Below, one piece after another: positions 1 to 8,197 of a DNA stretch of 64,000 nucleotides. The stretch comes from AP-15 sp963724435. Its GTDB lineage: Bacteria; Pseudomonadota; Alphaproteobacteria; ATCC43930; CGMCC-115725. The position numbers and the translations under genes are program-made. Positions within the stretch are counted from its first letter, which is position 1; each line of letters begins with the position of its first letter. The notes beneath the pieces were generated by a model. That model saw only the letters and a program-made list of their open reading frames with translations, searched no databases and had not been told where the DNA came from. The stretch lies in the NCBI GenBank assembly GCA_963724435.1, contig CAVRUN010000005.1, positions 744,001 to 808,000 on the forward strand, given 5' to 3'.

Positions 1-570
1 CGGGGCGATGTTGACGATATCCGACACCGCGAGCCGCCCGCCGGGTTTGAGCACGCGATAGGCTTCGCGGAACACCTGCTCTTTGTCGGGGACAAGGTTG
101 ATCACGCAATTCGAGATCACGACGTCGGCCGTGTTGTCGGCGACCGGAAGGTGTTCGAGTTCCCCGAGGCGGAATTCGACATTACCCGCACCGATGCGGG
201 CGGCGTTGTCGCGCGCCTTTTTGAGCATCTCATGCGTCATGTCGACACCGATCACCCGACCGCTGTCGCCGACCTGCCGCGCTGCCAGGAAACAGTCGAA
301 CCCGGCGCCGCTGCCGAGATCGATAACGATCTCGCCCGGTCTCATCGCGGCGATTGCCTGGGGATTGCCACAACCAAGCCCGAGATTGGCCCCATCGGGA
401 ACCGCCGAGAGCTCCGCCTCGGAATAGCCCATACGCCGGGCCTTGTCTTGCGGAGTGCTCTCCGGGCCGCAACACGAGGAGGATACTGGCGCGCAGCAAC
501 TCGCCTCACTTGCCGACGCGATGCCGCCATAGCGGGCGCGCACCATTTCCTTGATCTGAGTATCATCCAT
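1..570 (-). CDS. arsM: Arsenite S-adenosylmethionine methyltransferase, 3' end cut by window edge
   Basis: The 190 visible codons read as an ArsM-type methyltransferase, which converts As(III) to methylated arsenicals in the cytoplasm using SAM. The N-terminal part carries cysteine pairs (SCCAP, SSCCGPE), followed by the family segment GANLGLGCGNP, the SAM-binding loop VIDLGSGAGFDC and the ISNCVINLVPDK segment with the conserved arsenic-binding cysteine. The ATG at 570 is preceded by GGGAG at a normal distance. It follows arsR by 11 bases on the same strand, so the two should be cotranscribed and arsenic-controlled. The C-terminal third lies outside the window. Confidence 0.9.
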   Translation of the reverse strand, partial: MDDTQIKEMVRARYGGIASASEASCCAPVSSSCCGPESTPQDKARRMGYSEAELSAVPDGANLGLGCGNPQAIAAMRPGEIVIDLGSGAGFDCFLAARQVGDSGRVIGVDMTHEMLKKARDNAARIGAGNVEFRLGELEHLPVADNTADVVISNCVINLVPDKEQVFREAYRVLKPGGRLAVSDIVNIAP

Positions 571-581
571 GCTTCGTCTCC

Positions 582-962
582 CTATGCGGCGGTCGTCTTC
601 GCCGTGGCTTCCGTGCAGCAGCCGGAGGCGGGCTCACACATCGGCGCGCTGACCGCATCACGTCCGCAGCAGTTTTCGGTGAGGTAGGCCAAGAGCGCGT
701 TCATGGCGCCATACTCGGCCGCATAGATCAGCTGCCGGCTCAAACGGCGCTGGGTAATCAGACCGGCGTGGAGGAGCTGCCCCAGATGGAAAGACAGCGA
801 CGAGGGCTGTACGCCAAGCCGCTCGGCGATGACCCCGGCCGGCAGTCCCGCCGGCCCCGCCGTGACCAGCAGCCGAAACAGCGCCAGCCGGGTTTCCTGC
901 GCCAATGCGCCGAGTGCCGCAATCGCCCGCCTCTCGTCCATACCAAACATTCCATGTTTCAA
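582..962 (-). CDS. arsR: ArsR-family arsenic-responsive repressor
   Basis: A 126-residue winged-helix repressor. The core (residues about 10-90) has the ArsR pattern ALAQETRLALFRLL, then recognition helix segment VQPSSLSFHLGQL. Unlike repressors with an ELCVCDL site, its likely metalloid ligands sit in a cysteine-rich tail: C98, C99, C109, C115 and C116. It should release DNA on binding As(III) and so derepress itself and arsM, 11 bases downstream. The longest reading starts at TTG 962; ATG 950 (MFGMDERR) is an equally plausible start. The AT-rich sequence just upstream (about 960-985) is the natural place for promoter and operator. Confidence 0.9.
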   Translation of the reverse strand: MKHGMFGMDERRAIAALGALAQETRLALFRLLVTAGPAGLPAGVIAERLGVQPSSLSFHLGQLLHAGLITQRRLSRQLIYAAEYGAMNALLAYLTENCCGRDAVSAPMCEPASGCCTEATAKTTAA

Positions 963-1139
963 CGATAATCAAATATATAAGCTTGGGACCCGCGTCAAGC
1001 GACATTTTGAAGGTCGTCGAACTAACATATGCCCGGCTTGGTCAGAGGATCACAGAAGAAACGCCCGGAGCGCGAACCTCTATAAAATCGCGCCTTGGCT
1101 GTCCGTCGCATTGATCGGCCGCATTGTGGTGATGCCTAA

Positions 1140-1841
1140 TTGTCTTCCAACTGTTGGGCTATTGAGAAAACGGTTCCGGTGCCTGATGTCTGGGCCGCGC
1201 TGGGCACGGCCGAACTCGCGCATATCGTCGGACTTTCGCTGGCGGTCAGCTTTTCTGCGACCGCCATCGCGGCAATTATCGGATTGCCGTGCGGGGCGGC
1301 GTTGGCGATCTGCCGATTCCCCGGCCGCCGTCTGCTGATCCTGCTTGCGAATGCGTTCCTCGGCTTGCCCCCCGTCGTTGTCGGACTAGCGCTCTATTTG
1401 GTGCTGTCCCGCTCTGGACCGCTCGGCGTGCTCGCGCTCCTCTTTACGCCCGCTGCCATGGTGATCGCCCAGGCCCTTCTTGCAACGCCGATCGTTACCG
1501 CCTTGACGCATCGGGCGATCGAGCAGCCTTGGGAGGAATATGGCGGCACATTGCGGGTCGACGGCGCAACCCGGTTACGGTCGATCAGGATGCTGCTCAC
1601 GATCGCACACCGCTCCGTCATCACCGCCGTGTTGGCCGGATTCGGCCGCACCATCTCGGAAGTCGGCGCGGTCTTGATTGTCGGCGGCAACATCGCCGGC
1701 TACACGCGGATCATGACGACCGCCATCGTTCTGAAGACAAGTGAAGGCGATCTGGGGCTGGCGCTTGGGCTTGGCTGCATCCTGATCGGGATTAGCATTG
1801 CTGTCAGCGCCAGCGCCTTTGTGCTTTGGGAGAGATCATGA
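1140..1841 (+). CDS. tupB: Tungstate ABC transporter permease TupB
   Basis: About 233 residues with roughly five to six membrane spans, in the TupB/ModB permease family that forms the inner-membrane channel for tungstate or molybdate. The coupling loop for the ATPase is the segment EEYGGTLRVDGATRLRSIRML, and the GFGRTISEVGAVLIVGGN stretch is characteristic of TupB. Its end overlaps the tupA start as ATGA. The start is uncertain: TTG at 1140 gives the longest form and GTG at 1179 (MPDVWAALG) is plausible. No ATPase gene lies next to it. Confidence 0.85.
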   Translation: MSSNCWAIEKTVPVPDVWAALGTAELAHIVGLSLAVSFSATAIAAIIGLPCGAALAICRFPGRRLLILLANAFLGLPPVVVGLALYLVLSRSGPLGVLALLFTPAAMVIAQALLATPIVTALTHRAIEQPWEEYGGTLRVDGATRLRSIRMLLTIAHRSVITAVLAGFGRTISEVGAVLIVGGNIAGYTRIMTTAIVLKTSEGDLGLALGLGCILIGISIAVSASAFVLWERS

Positions 1842-2671
1842 AATTCAGCCAGATTATTGCGGTCGTATTCCTCGTACTGCTAGCACGAGAAGGCATCGCC
1901 GCCGAACAGCCCGCCCCCCAATCGATCATTCTTGCTTCGACGACTTCGGTCGAAAACTCGGGTTTGCTCGCGCACATTCTCCCAGCCTTCACCAAAGAGA
2001 CCGGGATAACCGTGCATGTCCTGGCCCAGGGGACGGGTCAGGCGCTGCAGACGGCGGCGCGCGACGACGCCGATCTGGTGCTCGTGCACGATCCGGAAGC
2101 CGAGCAGAAATTCATCTCAGCTGGCGACGGCATCGACCGCCGACAAATCGCGTGGAATGATTTTATTATCGTCGGGCCGCGCTCCGACCCGGCACATATC
2201 GCCGGCACCCACAATGCGGTTGCGGCGTTGAAAGCGATCGCTGGCTCGGCGCCGTTTGTGTCGCGCGGCGACAAAAGCGGCACCGACGCGCTCGAGCACC
2301 GGCTATGGCGCGCGGCGGGGATCGATCCCGTCAAAATAGGTGGTGGATCATGGTACCGCGATATCGGCGGCGGCATGGGCGCGGCATTAAACACCGCTGA
2401 GGCGATGAACGCCTATACGATAAGCGACCGCGGTACTTGGCTGAGCTTTGGCAACAAAGGTGATCTTACAGTATTGGTCGAAGGCGACCCGCATCTCCTT
2501 AATCGCTACGATGTGATCCTGCTTAATCCGGCAAAGCATCCCGTGCCAAAACAGGACTTAGCCAAGCGCTTTGCACAATGGCTATTGTCGCCCGAGGGAC
2601 AGGCGGCGATCGGTGCCTATAAAGTCGGTAGTGAGCAACTGTTCCACCCTTCTGCCGCCGCTCCGAAATAA
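1838..2671 (+). CDS. tupA: Tungstate ABC transporter substrate-binding protein TupA
   Basis: A periplasmic oxyanion-binding protein of 277 residues. It has a signal peptide (MKFSQIIAVVFLVLLAREGIAA) and then the family signature ILASTTSVENSGL, whose TTS residues bind the oxyanion in TupA proteins. Further conserved blocks are GTGQAL, DLVLVHDP, FVSRGDKSGTD and YTISDRGTW. ATG 1838 is chosen because it overlaps the tupB stop as ATGA and gives a clean signal peptide; an upstream in-frame start at 1826 would lie inside tupB. It should deliver tungstate for W- or Mo-cofactor enzymes. The usual third gene, tupC, does not follow. Confidence 0.9.
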   Translation: MKFSQIIAVVFLVLLAREGIAAEQPAPQSIILASTTSVENSGLLAHILPAFTKETGITVHVLAQGTGQALQTAARDDADLVLVHDPEAEQKFISAGDGIDRRQIAWNDFIIVGPRSDPAHIAGTHNAVAALKAIAGSAPFVSRGDKSGTDALEHRLWRAAGIDPVKIGGGSWYRDIGGGMGAALNTAEAMNAYTISDRGTWLSFGNKGDLTVLVEGDPHLLNRYDVILLNPAKHPVPKQDLAKRFAQWLLSPEGQAAIGAYKVGSEQLFHPSAAAPK

Positions 2672-2828
2672 ACCGCCAGTAAGACCACGACGGCAATTGC
2701 ACAGGGAGCCAATGGCTGCATTCAAGAACACCGTATCCAAGGGTTATGTCTGGGCCGTGATCTCCCAAATAGAGGTCCCGCTGCCACAGACGACCGCCAA
2801 GCAAGAACCAAAATGACGGGAACGAATT
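2672..2828. other. Intergenic, no tupC
   Basis: 157 bases between tupA and the cation transporter. It contains no Walker motifs and no remnant of an ABC ATPase that I can recognise. Confidence 0.6.
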
Positions 2829-3462
2829 TTGACAGGTGAGGTCGCGGCTGACAGACGTGCCGCACTCGTCCAGGAAGCTTTCCGCCTCGAGTACCTGACG
2901 GTTGCATGGATGGTTATTGAAGCAGCCGTGGCGATCGGCGCGGGCGTCGCCGCGGGCTCAATCACGTTACTTGCGTTCGGCATTGACAGCCTGATCGAAC
3001 TCGCCTCGGCAGTGGTGCTGATCTGGCGGCTGACTGTTGAGCTGCGGCGCGGCCAGTCTTTCGCGGAATTCGCCGAACGCGTAGCAAGCCGAATCGGCGG
3101 GGCGCTTTTGTTCGCGCTCGCCGCCTATATTGTAGTGGCAGCCGGGTGGAGCCTATGGATGCGCCGAGGGGCGAGCTTCTCGTGGCCGGGGCTGGTTGTC
3201 AGTCTTGCAGCGATGCCGGTCATGTGGGTGTTGTCCCGGCGCAAGTTGCGCATCGCCGACGCACTCGGTAGCCGGTCGCTACGCACCGACGCCGTGGAAT
3301 TCGATAACCTGCGGATGGCTCTCCTCGGTGGTGGTGATCGGGCTTATTGCGCAGTTGGCGCTGGGTGCGTGGTGGATCGATTCCGTGACTTCGCTCGCAA
3401 TCGTATGGCTATTGATAAAGGAAGGCCGCGAGGCCTGGAAAGCGGAGGAAGACGACGGTTGA
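2829..3462 (+). pseudogene. Cation diffusion facilitator-type transporter, +1 frameshift
   Basis: The reading frame starting at TTG 2829 encodes four membrane spans of a short CDF-family cation/proton antiporter (LEYLTVAWMVIEAAVAIGAG, then GIDSLIELASAVVLIWRL). After ...RTDAVE the match stops, and it resumes one frame over as SITCGWLSSVVVIGLIAQL and WWIDSVTSLAIVWLLIKEG, ending at 3462. Removing one T from the GAATTC at 3297-3302 restores a single 210-codon gene of normal length for this subfamily. Either the gene is newly broken or the base is a sequencing error; I favour error because two other genes in the window show the same kind of lesion. The unbroken upstream frame runs on to 3743 as nonsense. 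Confidence 0.8.
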
Positions 3463-3543
3463 AGGCGCGCGGCGGCGCTTTTGTTTCGATGTGCTATGGA
3501 CCGCGGCTCCAAGATATAACGGTTCTCTTCAGGGAGGCGGCGG

Positions 3544-4455
3544 ATGAGCGGGTCGCAGCAGGTTTTTGCAGCCGGGCCAGCCGTATCGGTCGGAGAAATG
3601 CGGCCGGCGCGCGGCCATCTGCGCGGCTCGGATCTGAGGTGGGCGATTGCCTTTATCGTTCCCTATGCCGCGGTGTTCCTGGTTTTTGTCGTGTATCCCT
3701 TTGGCTACGCGCTGTGGATGGCGAGCAAGCCTGCCCTTTATAGCGAACTGATCGCGAATGAACTCTACCTGCCGACGCTCGTCAATACCTTGCTGTTTGT
3801 CGGCCTTGGCGTGAATTTAAAGATGTTTTTGGCGTTGCTGCTGTCAGGATTTTTCTTGCAGCGGCGCTGGTGGATCAATGCGCTGTTGGCGGCCTTTCTT
3901 CTGCCGTGGGCCATCGCGGCGGCACAGGCCTGCGTCTCGTTTCATTGGATGTTGATCGGCGAGCAAGGTTTGGTCGATCGCCTGCTGTCGGTCTGGTTCG
4001 GCATCGATGGTCCGATCTGGTTCAATTATCGCTCGCTTGGGCTCGGCGCGAACATCCTTGTTTACATCTGGAAATGGATGCCGTTCTGGACCGTCATTTT
4101 CCTCGCCGCCCGGATGACGATCCCGCGAGATATCTATGACGCGGCAGAGGTCGATGGCGCGACAGGCATCCGCCGCTTTATCCATGTCACCTTCCCAATG
4201 ATGGCGAACCTTTATGTGATTTGCACACTGCTCTCGGTGCTGTGGACCCTCGGCGACTTTACGACTGTCTATCTCGTATCGGGCGGAGGGCCGGCGAACT
4301 CAACGCAAGTGTTGGCGACCCTCGGTTTCGATTACGCCTTCGAGGCCGCCAACCCGGCTCTCGGCGTCGCCGCGGTGATGTCGGCGTTGCCGGTGCTGAT
4401 CCCGATCGTGATCATGCTGATGCGCCGGTTGCAAGCGAGCGAGATCCAACTATGA
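3544..4455 (+). CDS. ABC transporter permease, MalF-like (carbohydrate type)
   Basis: 303 residues, six membrane spans, MalF/UgpA family of the CUT1 class of sugar importers. The cytoplasmic coupling (EAA) loop is visible as EVDGATGIRRFIHVTFPMM near residue 200, and the typical LWTLGDFTTVYLVSGGGP segment follows. Start ATG 3544 is preceded by a GGGAGGCGG ribosome site. It overlaps the next permease as ATGA, so the pair forms a heterodimeric channel. The substrate cannot be told from the permeases alone, and no binding protein or ATPase gene adjoins them. Confidence 0.88.
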   Translation: MSGSQQVFAAGPAVSVGEMRPARGHLRGSDLRWAIAFIVPYAAVFLVFVVYPFGYALWMASKPALYSELIANELYLPTLVNTLLFVGLGVNLKMFLALLLSGFFLQRRWWINALLAAFLLPWAIAAAQACVSFHWMLIGEQGLVDRLLSVWFGIDGPIWFNYRSLGLGANILVYIWKWMPFWTVIFLAARMTIPRDIYDAAEVDGATGIRRFIHVTFPMMANLYVICTLLSVLWTLGDFTTVYLVSGGGPANSTQVLATLGFDYAFEAANPALGVAAVMSALPVLIPIVIMLMRRLQASEIQL

Positions 4456-5351
4456 CAGCCATATTGGTGGACCACGCAACACCGGTGCCGCGGACGCGTC
4501 GGCGCCGTCAGTTGCGCCGGACCCTCGCCGAAGCGGGCTCGATCATCCTCGGCATCGTCCTGCTGATCTGGTCGTTGCTGCCCGTCTACAACATGTTGAT
4601 GATTGCGCTTGATCCCGAAGAAGGCGAGATCGAATTCACCGGCAATATCTGGCCCGATCAGCCGTCGCTCGATGGCTTTCGCGCGGTCGTCACGCAGGAA
4701 GCCCGATATCTCGAGGAGTTCTGGCATCAGTTCGGCAACAGTGTCTACATCGGTTTGTCGACAGTGCTGTTGACTGTACTGATCGGGTCGCTGGCAAGCT
4801 TTGCGGTGAACCGGATGCGGCTGAGCAAGGGCTCGCTGCTGACCAACGCGGCCCTCCTCACTTACATGATTCCGGCGTCTTTCCTGATTGTCCCGTATTA
4901 TCGGATCATGAACGCCTACGGATTATCGGGCAATCAATGGGCCGTCATCGCCGCCCAAGTGACATTCGCCACCCCGTTTGCGATCCTGATCCTGCAACTG
5001 TATGGAAGGCTGATCCCGGTCGAACTCGACGACGCCGCGCGCGTCGATGGCGCGTCGGCGGTTCAGGTATATCTGCGGGTTTATCTTCCATTGATGACGC
5101 CGGCATTGGCGGTGGTCGCGATCTACGCGCTGTTGCTCGCCTGGAACGACTATCTGTACCAGTCGGTATTGCTGACCCCGCGAAACATGACGGTGGCGGT
5201 AACCCAGGGCCAATTGTTTACCGATGCCGACGCACCATGGAATGCAATGATGGCCGCCGCCGTCCTTTATGTCCTGCCGCCGATCGTGCTGCTGTTCGCG
5301 CTGCGCCGCTACGTTGCCGCAAGCCTCAGTCTCGGCGCGGTCGAGGGCTGA
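4452..5351 (+). CDS. ABC transporter permease, MalG-like (carbohydrate type)
   Basis: 299 residues, six membrane spans, MalG/UgpE family partner of the preceding MalF-like permease. The EAA loop reads DDAARVDGASAVQVYLRVYL, and the C-terminal half has the usual AWNDYLYQSVLL segment. ATG 4452 is used because it overlaps the upstream stop as ATGA and gives a normal N-terminus; a longer frame reaching back to 4221 is non-coding shadow. Its last 43 bases overlap tail-to-tail the end of the PEP-CTERM gene on the other strand. Confidence 0.88.
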   Translation: MTAILVDHATPVPRTRRRRQLRRTLAEAGSIILGIVLLIWSLLPVYNMLMIALDPEEGEIEFTGNIWPDQPSLDGFRAVVTQEARYLEEFWHQFGNSVYIGLSTVLLTVLIGSLASFAVNRMRLSKGSLLTNAALLTYMIPASFLIVPYYRIMNAYGLSGNQWAVIAAQVTFATPFAILILQLYGRLIPVELDDAARVDGASAVQVYLRVYLPLMTPALAVVAIYALLLAWNDYLYQSVLLTPRNMTVAVTQGQLFTDADAPWNAMMAAAVLYVLPPIVLLFALRRYVAASLSLGAVEG

Positions 5352-5971
5352 ACGCTGCCGACACGCCGGCGTGCGGCGAGTAACATGAGGAGGCCCAGCG
5401 GCAATGCCAGCAGCGCAAGGCTCGAGGGCTCCGGTACCGCAGCGGCTGGGATGACGAGCGTGAAGGTGTCGTCCGCGGTCGCGATCCCCCAGGTCCATGT
5501 GTAGGTGCCGGGCGTCACACCGAGGCTGGCAAAGGTCTGGTTGTCGTAAGTCGACATGTCCGACAGGGAGCTGCCGGAGACGTAGCCCGCTGGCACCTTA
5601 ATGATATTTTCGCTGTCGACGGCGATACCGACAATGTCTCCGCTACCGCTACTGGCAAGGGTTCCCGCCCCCCCGCTCCCGAAGCTCGTTGGTCCAGTGA
5701 ACCCACTGTAGCTGTCCCTTGCCTCGAAACTCGCCGGCCCGGTATTTATATTAGCCTCGTTCGGGACGAGACCGGCAGTGGAGTCGCCTTCATACTCATA
5801 CGTCAGGCCGGTCAGGTCGATCGTTCCGCTTCCGGTCGCTACGACGTCGGGCCCCACTTGCGCGAGCGTCACGGTATATCCGGCCTGCGCCTCCGGGGCG
5901 CAGAGGCCGACGCCGACCAGCATCGCCACGCCAACCGCGGCCATGCCAGTTAATTGTTTCACAAATGTCAT
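5309..5971 (-). CDS. PEP-CTERM sorted exported protein
   Basis: 220 residues. The N-terminus is a signal peptide (MTFVKQLTGMAAVGVAMLVG ... PEAQA); the middle is a Gly/Ser/Thr-rich beta-type domain without recognisable enzyme motifs; the C-terminus carries the sorting tripartite signal VPEP, hydrophobic SSLALLALPLGLLMLLA and RRR. Such proteins are cleaved by exosortase and tied to extracellular polysaccharide. The start ATG 5971 has an ideal AGGAG seven bases upstream; an upstream in-frame start at 6019 lacks one. About 20 residues follow the arginine cluster, which is longer than usual and falls where the gene overlaps the permease gene. Confidence 0.85.
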   Translation of the reverse strand: MTFVKQLTGMAAVGVAMLVGVGLCAPEAQAGYTVTLAQVGPDVVATGSGTIDLTGLTYEYEGDSTAGLVPNEANINTGPASFEARDSYSGFTGPTSFGSGGAGTLASSGSGDIVGIAVDSENIIKVPAGYVSGSSLSDMSTYDNQTFASLGVTPGTYTWTWGIATADDTFTLVIPAAAVPEPSSLALLALPLGLLMLLAARRRVGSVQPSTAPRLRLAAT

Positions 5972-6092
5972 GTGCGTCTCCTGTCGTATTCGGGTTAACA
6001 AGTATGTCGCCGCCGTCACCCCATTTTAGTTTAGATTTTATCAATCTTTTGTAAATGCTATTTGATAGTTAATTGTGGTATTGCTCTCGCCG

Positions 6093-7295
6093 TCAGCCCT
6101 CGGCGGCGTGGAGGGCGTGAAAGCCCTGGTTTAGGTCTTCGATCAGGTCTTGCGGGTCTTCGAGACCGATATGGAGGCGCAGGGTCGGGCCTTCGGGCGC
6201 CCAGCTCGTGGCGCTGCGGATACGCGCCGGCGTGGTCGGCTGGATCAGGCTCTCGAACCCGCCCCAGCTGGCGCCAATGCCAAAGAGGTCGAGCGCGTCG
6301 ATAAAGGCGTAGACCGCCTTTTTGGGGGTCGGCTTCAGCACCACGCCAAACAATCCGCTGGCGCCGAGAAAGTCGCGTTTCCATAGCGCATGCCCCGGAT
6401 CTTCGGGCAAAGCCGGGTAGAGCACGCGAGAGACGTCGGGGCGGGTCTGCAGCCAATGCGCCACAATCAGCGCATTCTTTTGATGGCGCTCGAGCCGCAC
6501 ACTCAGGGTGCGCAGCCCGCGCAATGCGAGATAGACGTCATCGGGACCAGCGCAATGGCCAATATCGGCCGCCATCGTGCGCACCGGATCGTACATTTCC
6601 TCGGTCGTGATCACCGCCCCGAGCAACACGTCGGAATGGCCGACGATGTATTTGGTAGCGGCATGGATCGACACGTCGACGCCATGCTCGAACGACCGGA
6701 ATAGCCAGGGCGAGGCCCAGGTGTTGTCCATCAACACCTTGGCGCCGTGCGCATGGGCGACGGCGGCGATTGCCGGCACATCCTGCACCTCGAAGGTCAG
6801 CGAGCCCGGCGATTCGACATAGACGACTCTGGTATTAGGGCGCATCAGCCGGGCAATGCCCTCGCCGATCAGCGGGTCGTAATAGGTCGTCTCGACGCCG
6901 CAACGGGTCAGCACCTTGTCGCAGAAACTGCGCCCCGGCCCATAGACCAAGTCGACCATCAACAAATGGTCGCCATTTTTGAGACAGGCCTGCAGCGGTG
7001 CGGTGACGGCGGCAAGACCCGACGACATCAGCATCGCGCGATAGCCGCCCTCGATCGCCGCCACCGCCTCTTCGAGCGCAAAGGTTGTCGGGGTGCCGAG
7101 CAGGCCATAGCGGATTACATCGAAACGCCGGCCGGGGGCGCGCTTTGCTTCCCACTCCGCCATGTTCGCCGACAGGATTGTCGAGGCGTGGTAGACGGGT
7201 GGATTGACCGCGCCATGATGCGCCTCGGGATGGCGGCCGAGATGCGTCAGCAGCGTGTCCTTGCGATAATTCCGCGGCCGATCGTCGTTTTTCAT
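6093..7295 (-). CDS. metC: Cystathionine beta-lyase
   Basis: 400 residues, a cytosolic PLP enzyme of the Cys/Met metabolism (trans-sulfuration) family. It cleaves cystathionine to homocysteine, pyruvate and ammonia. Visible motifs are YGLLGTPTTFALEEAVAAIEG near the N-terminus, the PLP-phosphate site SSGLAAVTAPL, DNTWASPWLFR, and the Schiff-base lysine in SIHAATKYIVGHSDV. The RYGLLGTPT and GHCAGPDDVYLALRGLRTL segments point to MetC-type beta-lyase rather than gamma-synthase. GGAG lies upstream of ATG 7295. No SAM riboswitch is evident in the 218-base leader. Confidence 0.88.
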   Translation of the reverse strand: MKNDDRPRNYRKDTLLTHLGRHPEAHHGAVNPPVYHASTILSANMAEWEAKRAPGRRFDVIRYGLLGTPTTFALEEAVAAIEGGYRAMLMSSGLAAVTAPLQACLKNGDHLLMVDLVYGPGRSFCDKVLTRCGVETTYYDPLIGEGIARLMRPNTRVVYVESPGSLTFEVQDVPAIAAVAHAHGAKVLMDNTWASPWLFRSFEHGVDVSIHAATKYIVGHSDVLLGAVITTEEMYDPVRTMAADIGHCAGPDDVYLALRGLRTLSVRLERHQKNALIVAHWLQTRPDVSRVLYPALPEDPGHALWKRDFLGASGLFGVVLKPTPKKAVYAFIDALDLFGIGASWGGFESLIQPTTPARIRSATSWAPEGPTLRLHIGLEDPQDLIEDLNQGFHALHAAEG

Positions 7296-7513
7296 AAATT
7301 CGTTACTCCGCGCTGACGACGTTTGCTGGGCTCTCGATATCTCAGCATCTCTATCGCTTGCTCGCCAGCCTCGTGATGCCGATCTCGTCGCCCGCAGCGG
7401 GATCGCCTTGCGATTGGCAAAGTTGATGATTGCAGATTCCCGGCGGCGGTGATCTGGCGGCTGGCGTAATGTGGCGTTTGCGGCAAATCGGCGCCGCTGA
7501 GGGAGATTTGGCG

Positions 7514-7699
7514 ATGAGGCTCGGCGTCATGGTGTTGCTGCTGGCACTCCTCGGCGCCTGCTCCGATGACGCGCCGGTAGCGCCGGCGAGCGCCACCGAA
7601 TCACCCGAGACGGTTGCCAAACACTGTGCTGACCCGCAGTGGAAAGACAAGAATTTGGGGTTATGGTACTCGGTCTGCCGCCAGCCGATGCATTGGTGA
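7514..7699 (+). CDS. Small predicted lipoprotein
   Basis: 61 residues beginning MRLGVMVLLLALLGACSDD, a lipoprotein signal with lipobox LGAC, followed by a short Ala/Pro/Glu linker and a C-terminal segment with two further cysteines and two tryptophans (HCADPQWKDKNLGLWYSVCRQPMHW region). ATG 7514 has GGGAG upstream, which is why it is preferred to the longer frame from 7430. I do not recognise the family. The gene ends at the edge of a short tandem repeat. Confidence 0.6.
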   Translation: MRLGVMVLLLALLGACSDDAPVAPASATESPETVAKHCADPQWKDKNLGLWYSVCRQPMHW

Positions 7700-7752
7700 A
7701 GCAGCGCGGGGGTGAAGCAGCGGGGGTGAAGCAGCGGGGGTGACGCAGCGCC
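7695..7752. repeat. Four-copy 14-16 bp tandem repeat
   Basis: Units of the form GGTGAAGCAGCGGG run at 7695-7710 (16 bases, with an extra CG), 7711-7724, 7725-7738 and 7739-7752 (last copy diverged). The first copy overlaps the lipoprotein stop codon. Its function is unknown; it probably arises by slippage. Confidence 0.85.
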
Positions 7753-7761
7753 GCTTGGCAA

Positions 7762-8118
7762 TCAGAATTTCTTGAAGCATTCGCGGCCGGTGCCCTGCAA
7801 TACTTTGCAGTCGGCGACCACCGCACTCCCCTTCTTGTTCGGCGCGATCTGCACGACGTAGCTTTTGCCGTCCTTGCAGCGCACGCTCCAGTAGGCGGTG
7901 CCCTTGGCTTTGCCGCTCGCGGTGACCCCCATCGGGAACGCCTCGGTCCCGACGCAACCATGATGCAAACTATTGCCGAGCGCGGCCGCCTGCTGCGGCT
8001 CGGGCATCGCCAGCAACCGGTCATTGGTCGGATTACCCGAGCCCGCGGCACCGGCTTCGCCCGAAATCAACGCGGCCGCCGCGAACGCTGCCGCCAAAAG
8101 CAAAATGCGCCTCTGCAT
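7762..8118 (-). CDS. Small secreted protein of unknown function
   Basis: 118 residues with a clear signal peptide (MQRRILLLAAAFAAAALISGEAGA). The mature part has four cysteines, in HHGCVGTEAF, SVRCKDGKSY, VADCKVLQG and GRECFKKF, probably forming two disulfides in the periplasm. The fold is not one I can name, though the VRCKDGKSYVVQI stretch is common in small alphaproteobacterial periplasmic proteins. It stands alone, convergent with the lipoprotein gene. Confidence 0.75.
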   Translation of the reverse strand: MQRRILLLAAAFAAAALISGEAGAAGSGNPTNDRLLAMPEPQQAAALGNSLHHGCVGTEAFPMGVTASGKAKGTAYWSVRCKDGKSYVVQIAPNKKGSAVVADCKVLQGTGRECFKKF

Positions 8119-8197
8119 TCACCACCCCTCGGCCTTATCGGATCAGATTACCGGCCGCCGCGCGCCGCCGCAACGCGAGTAGGTCAAGATCTGGCGG

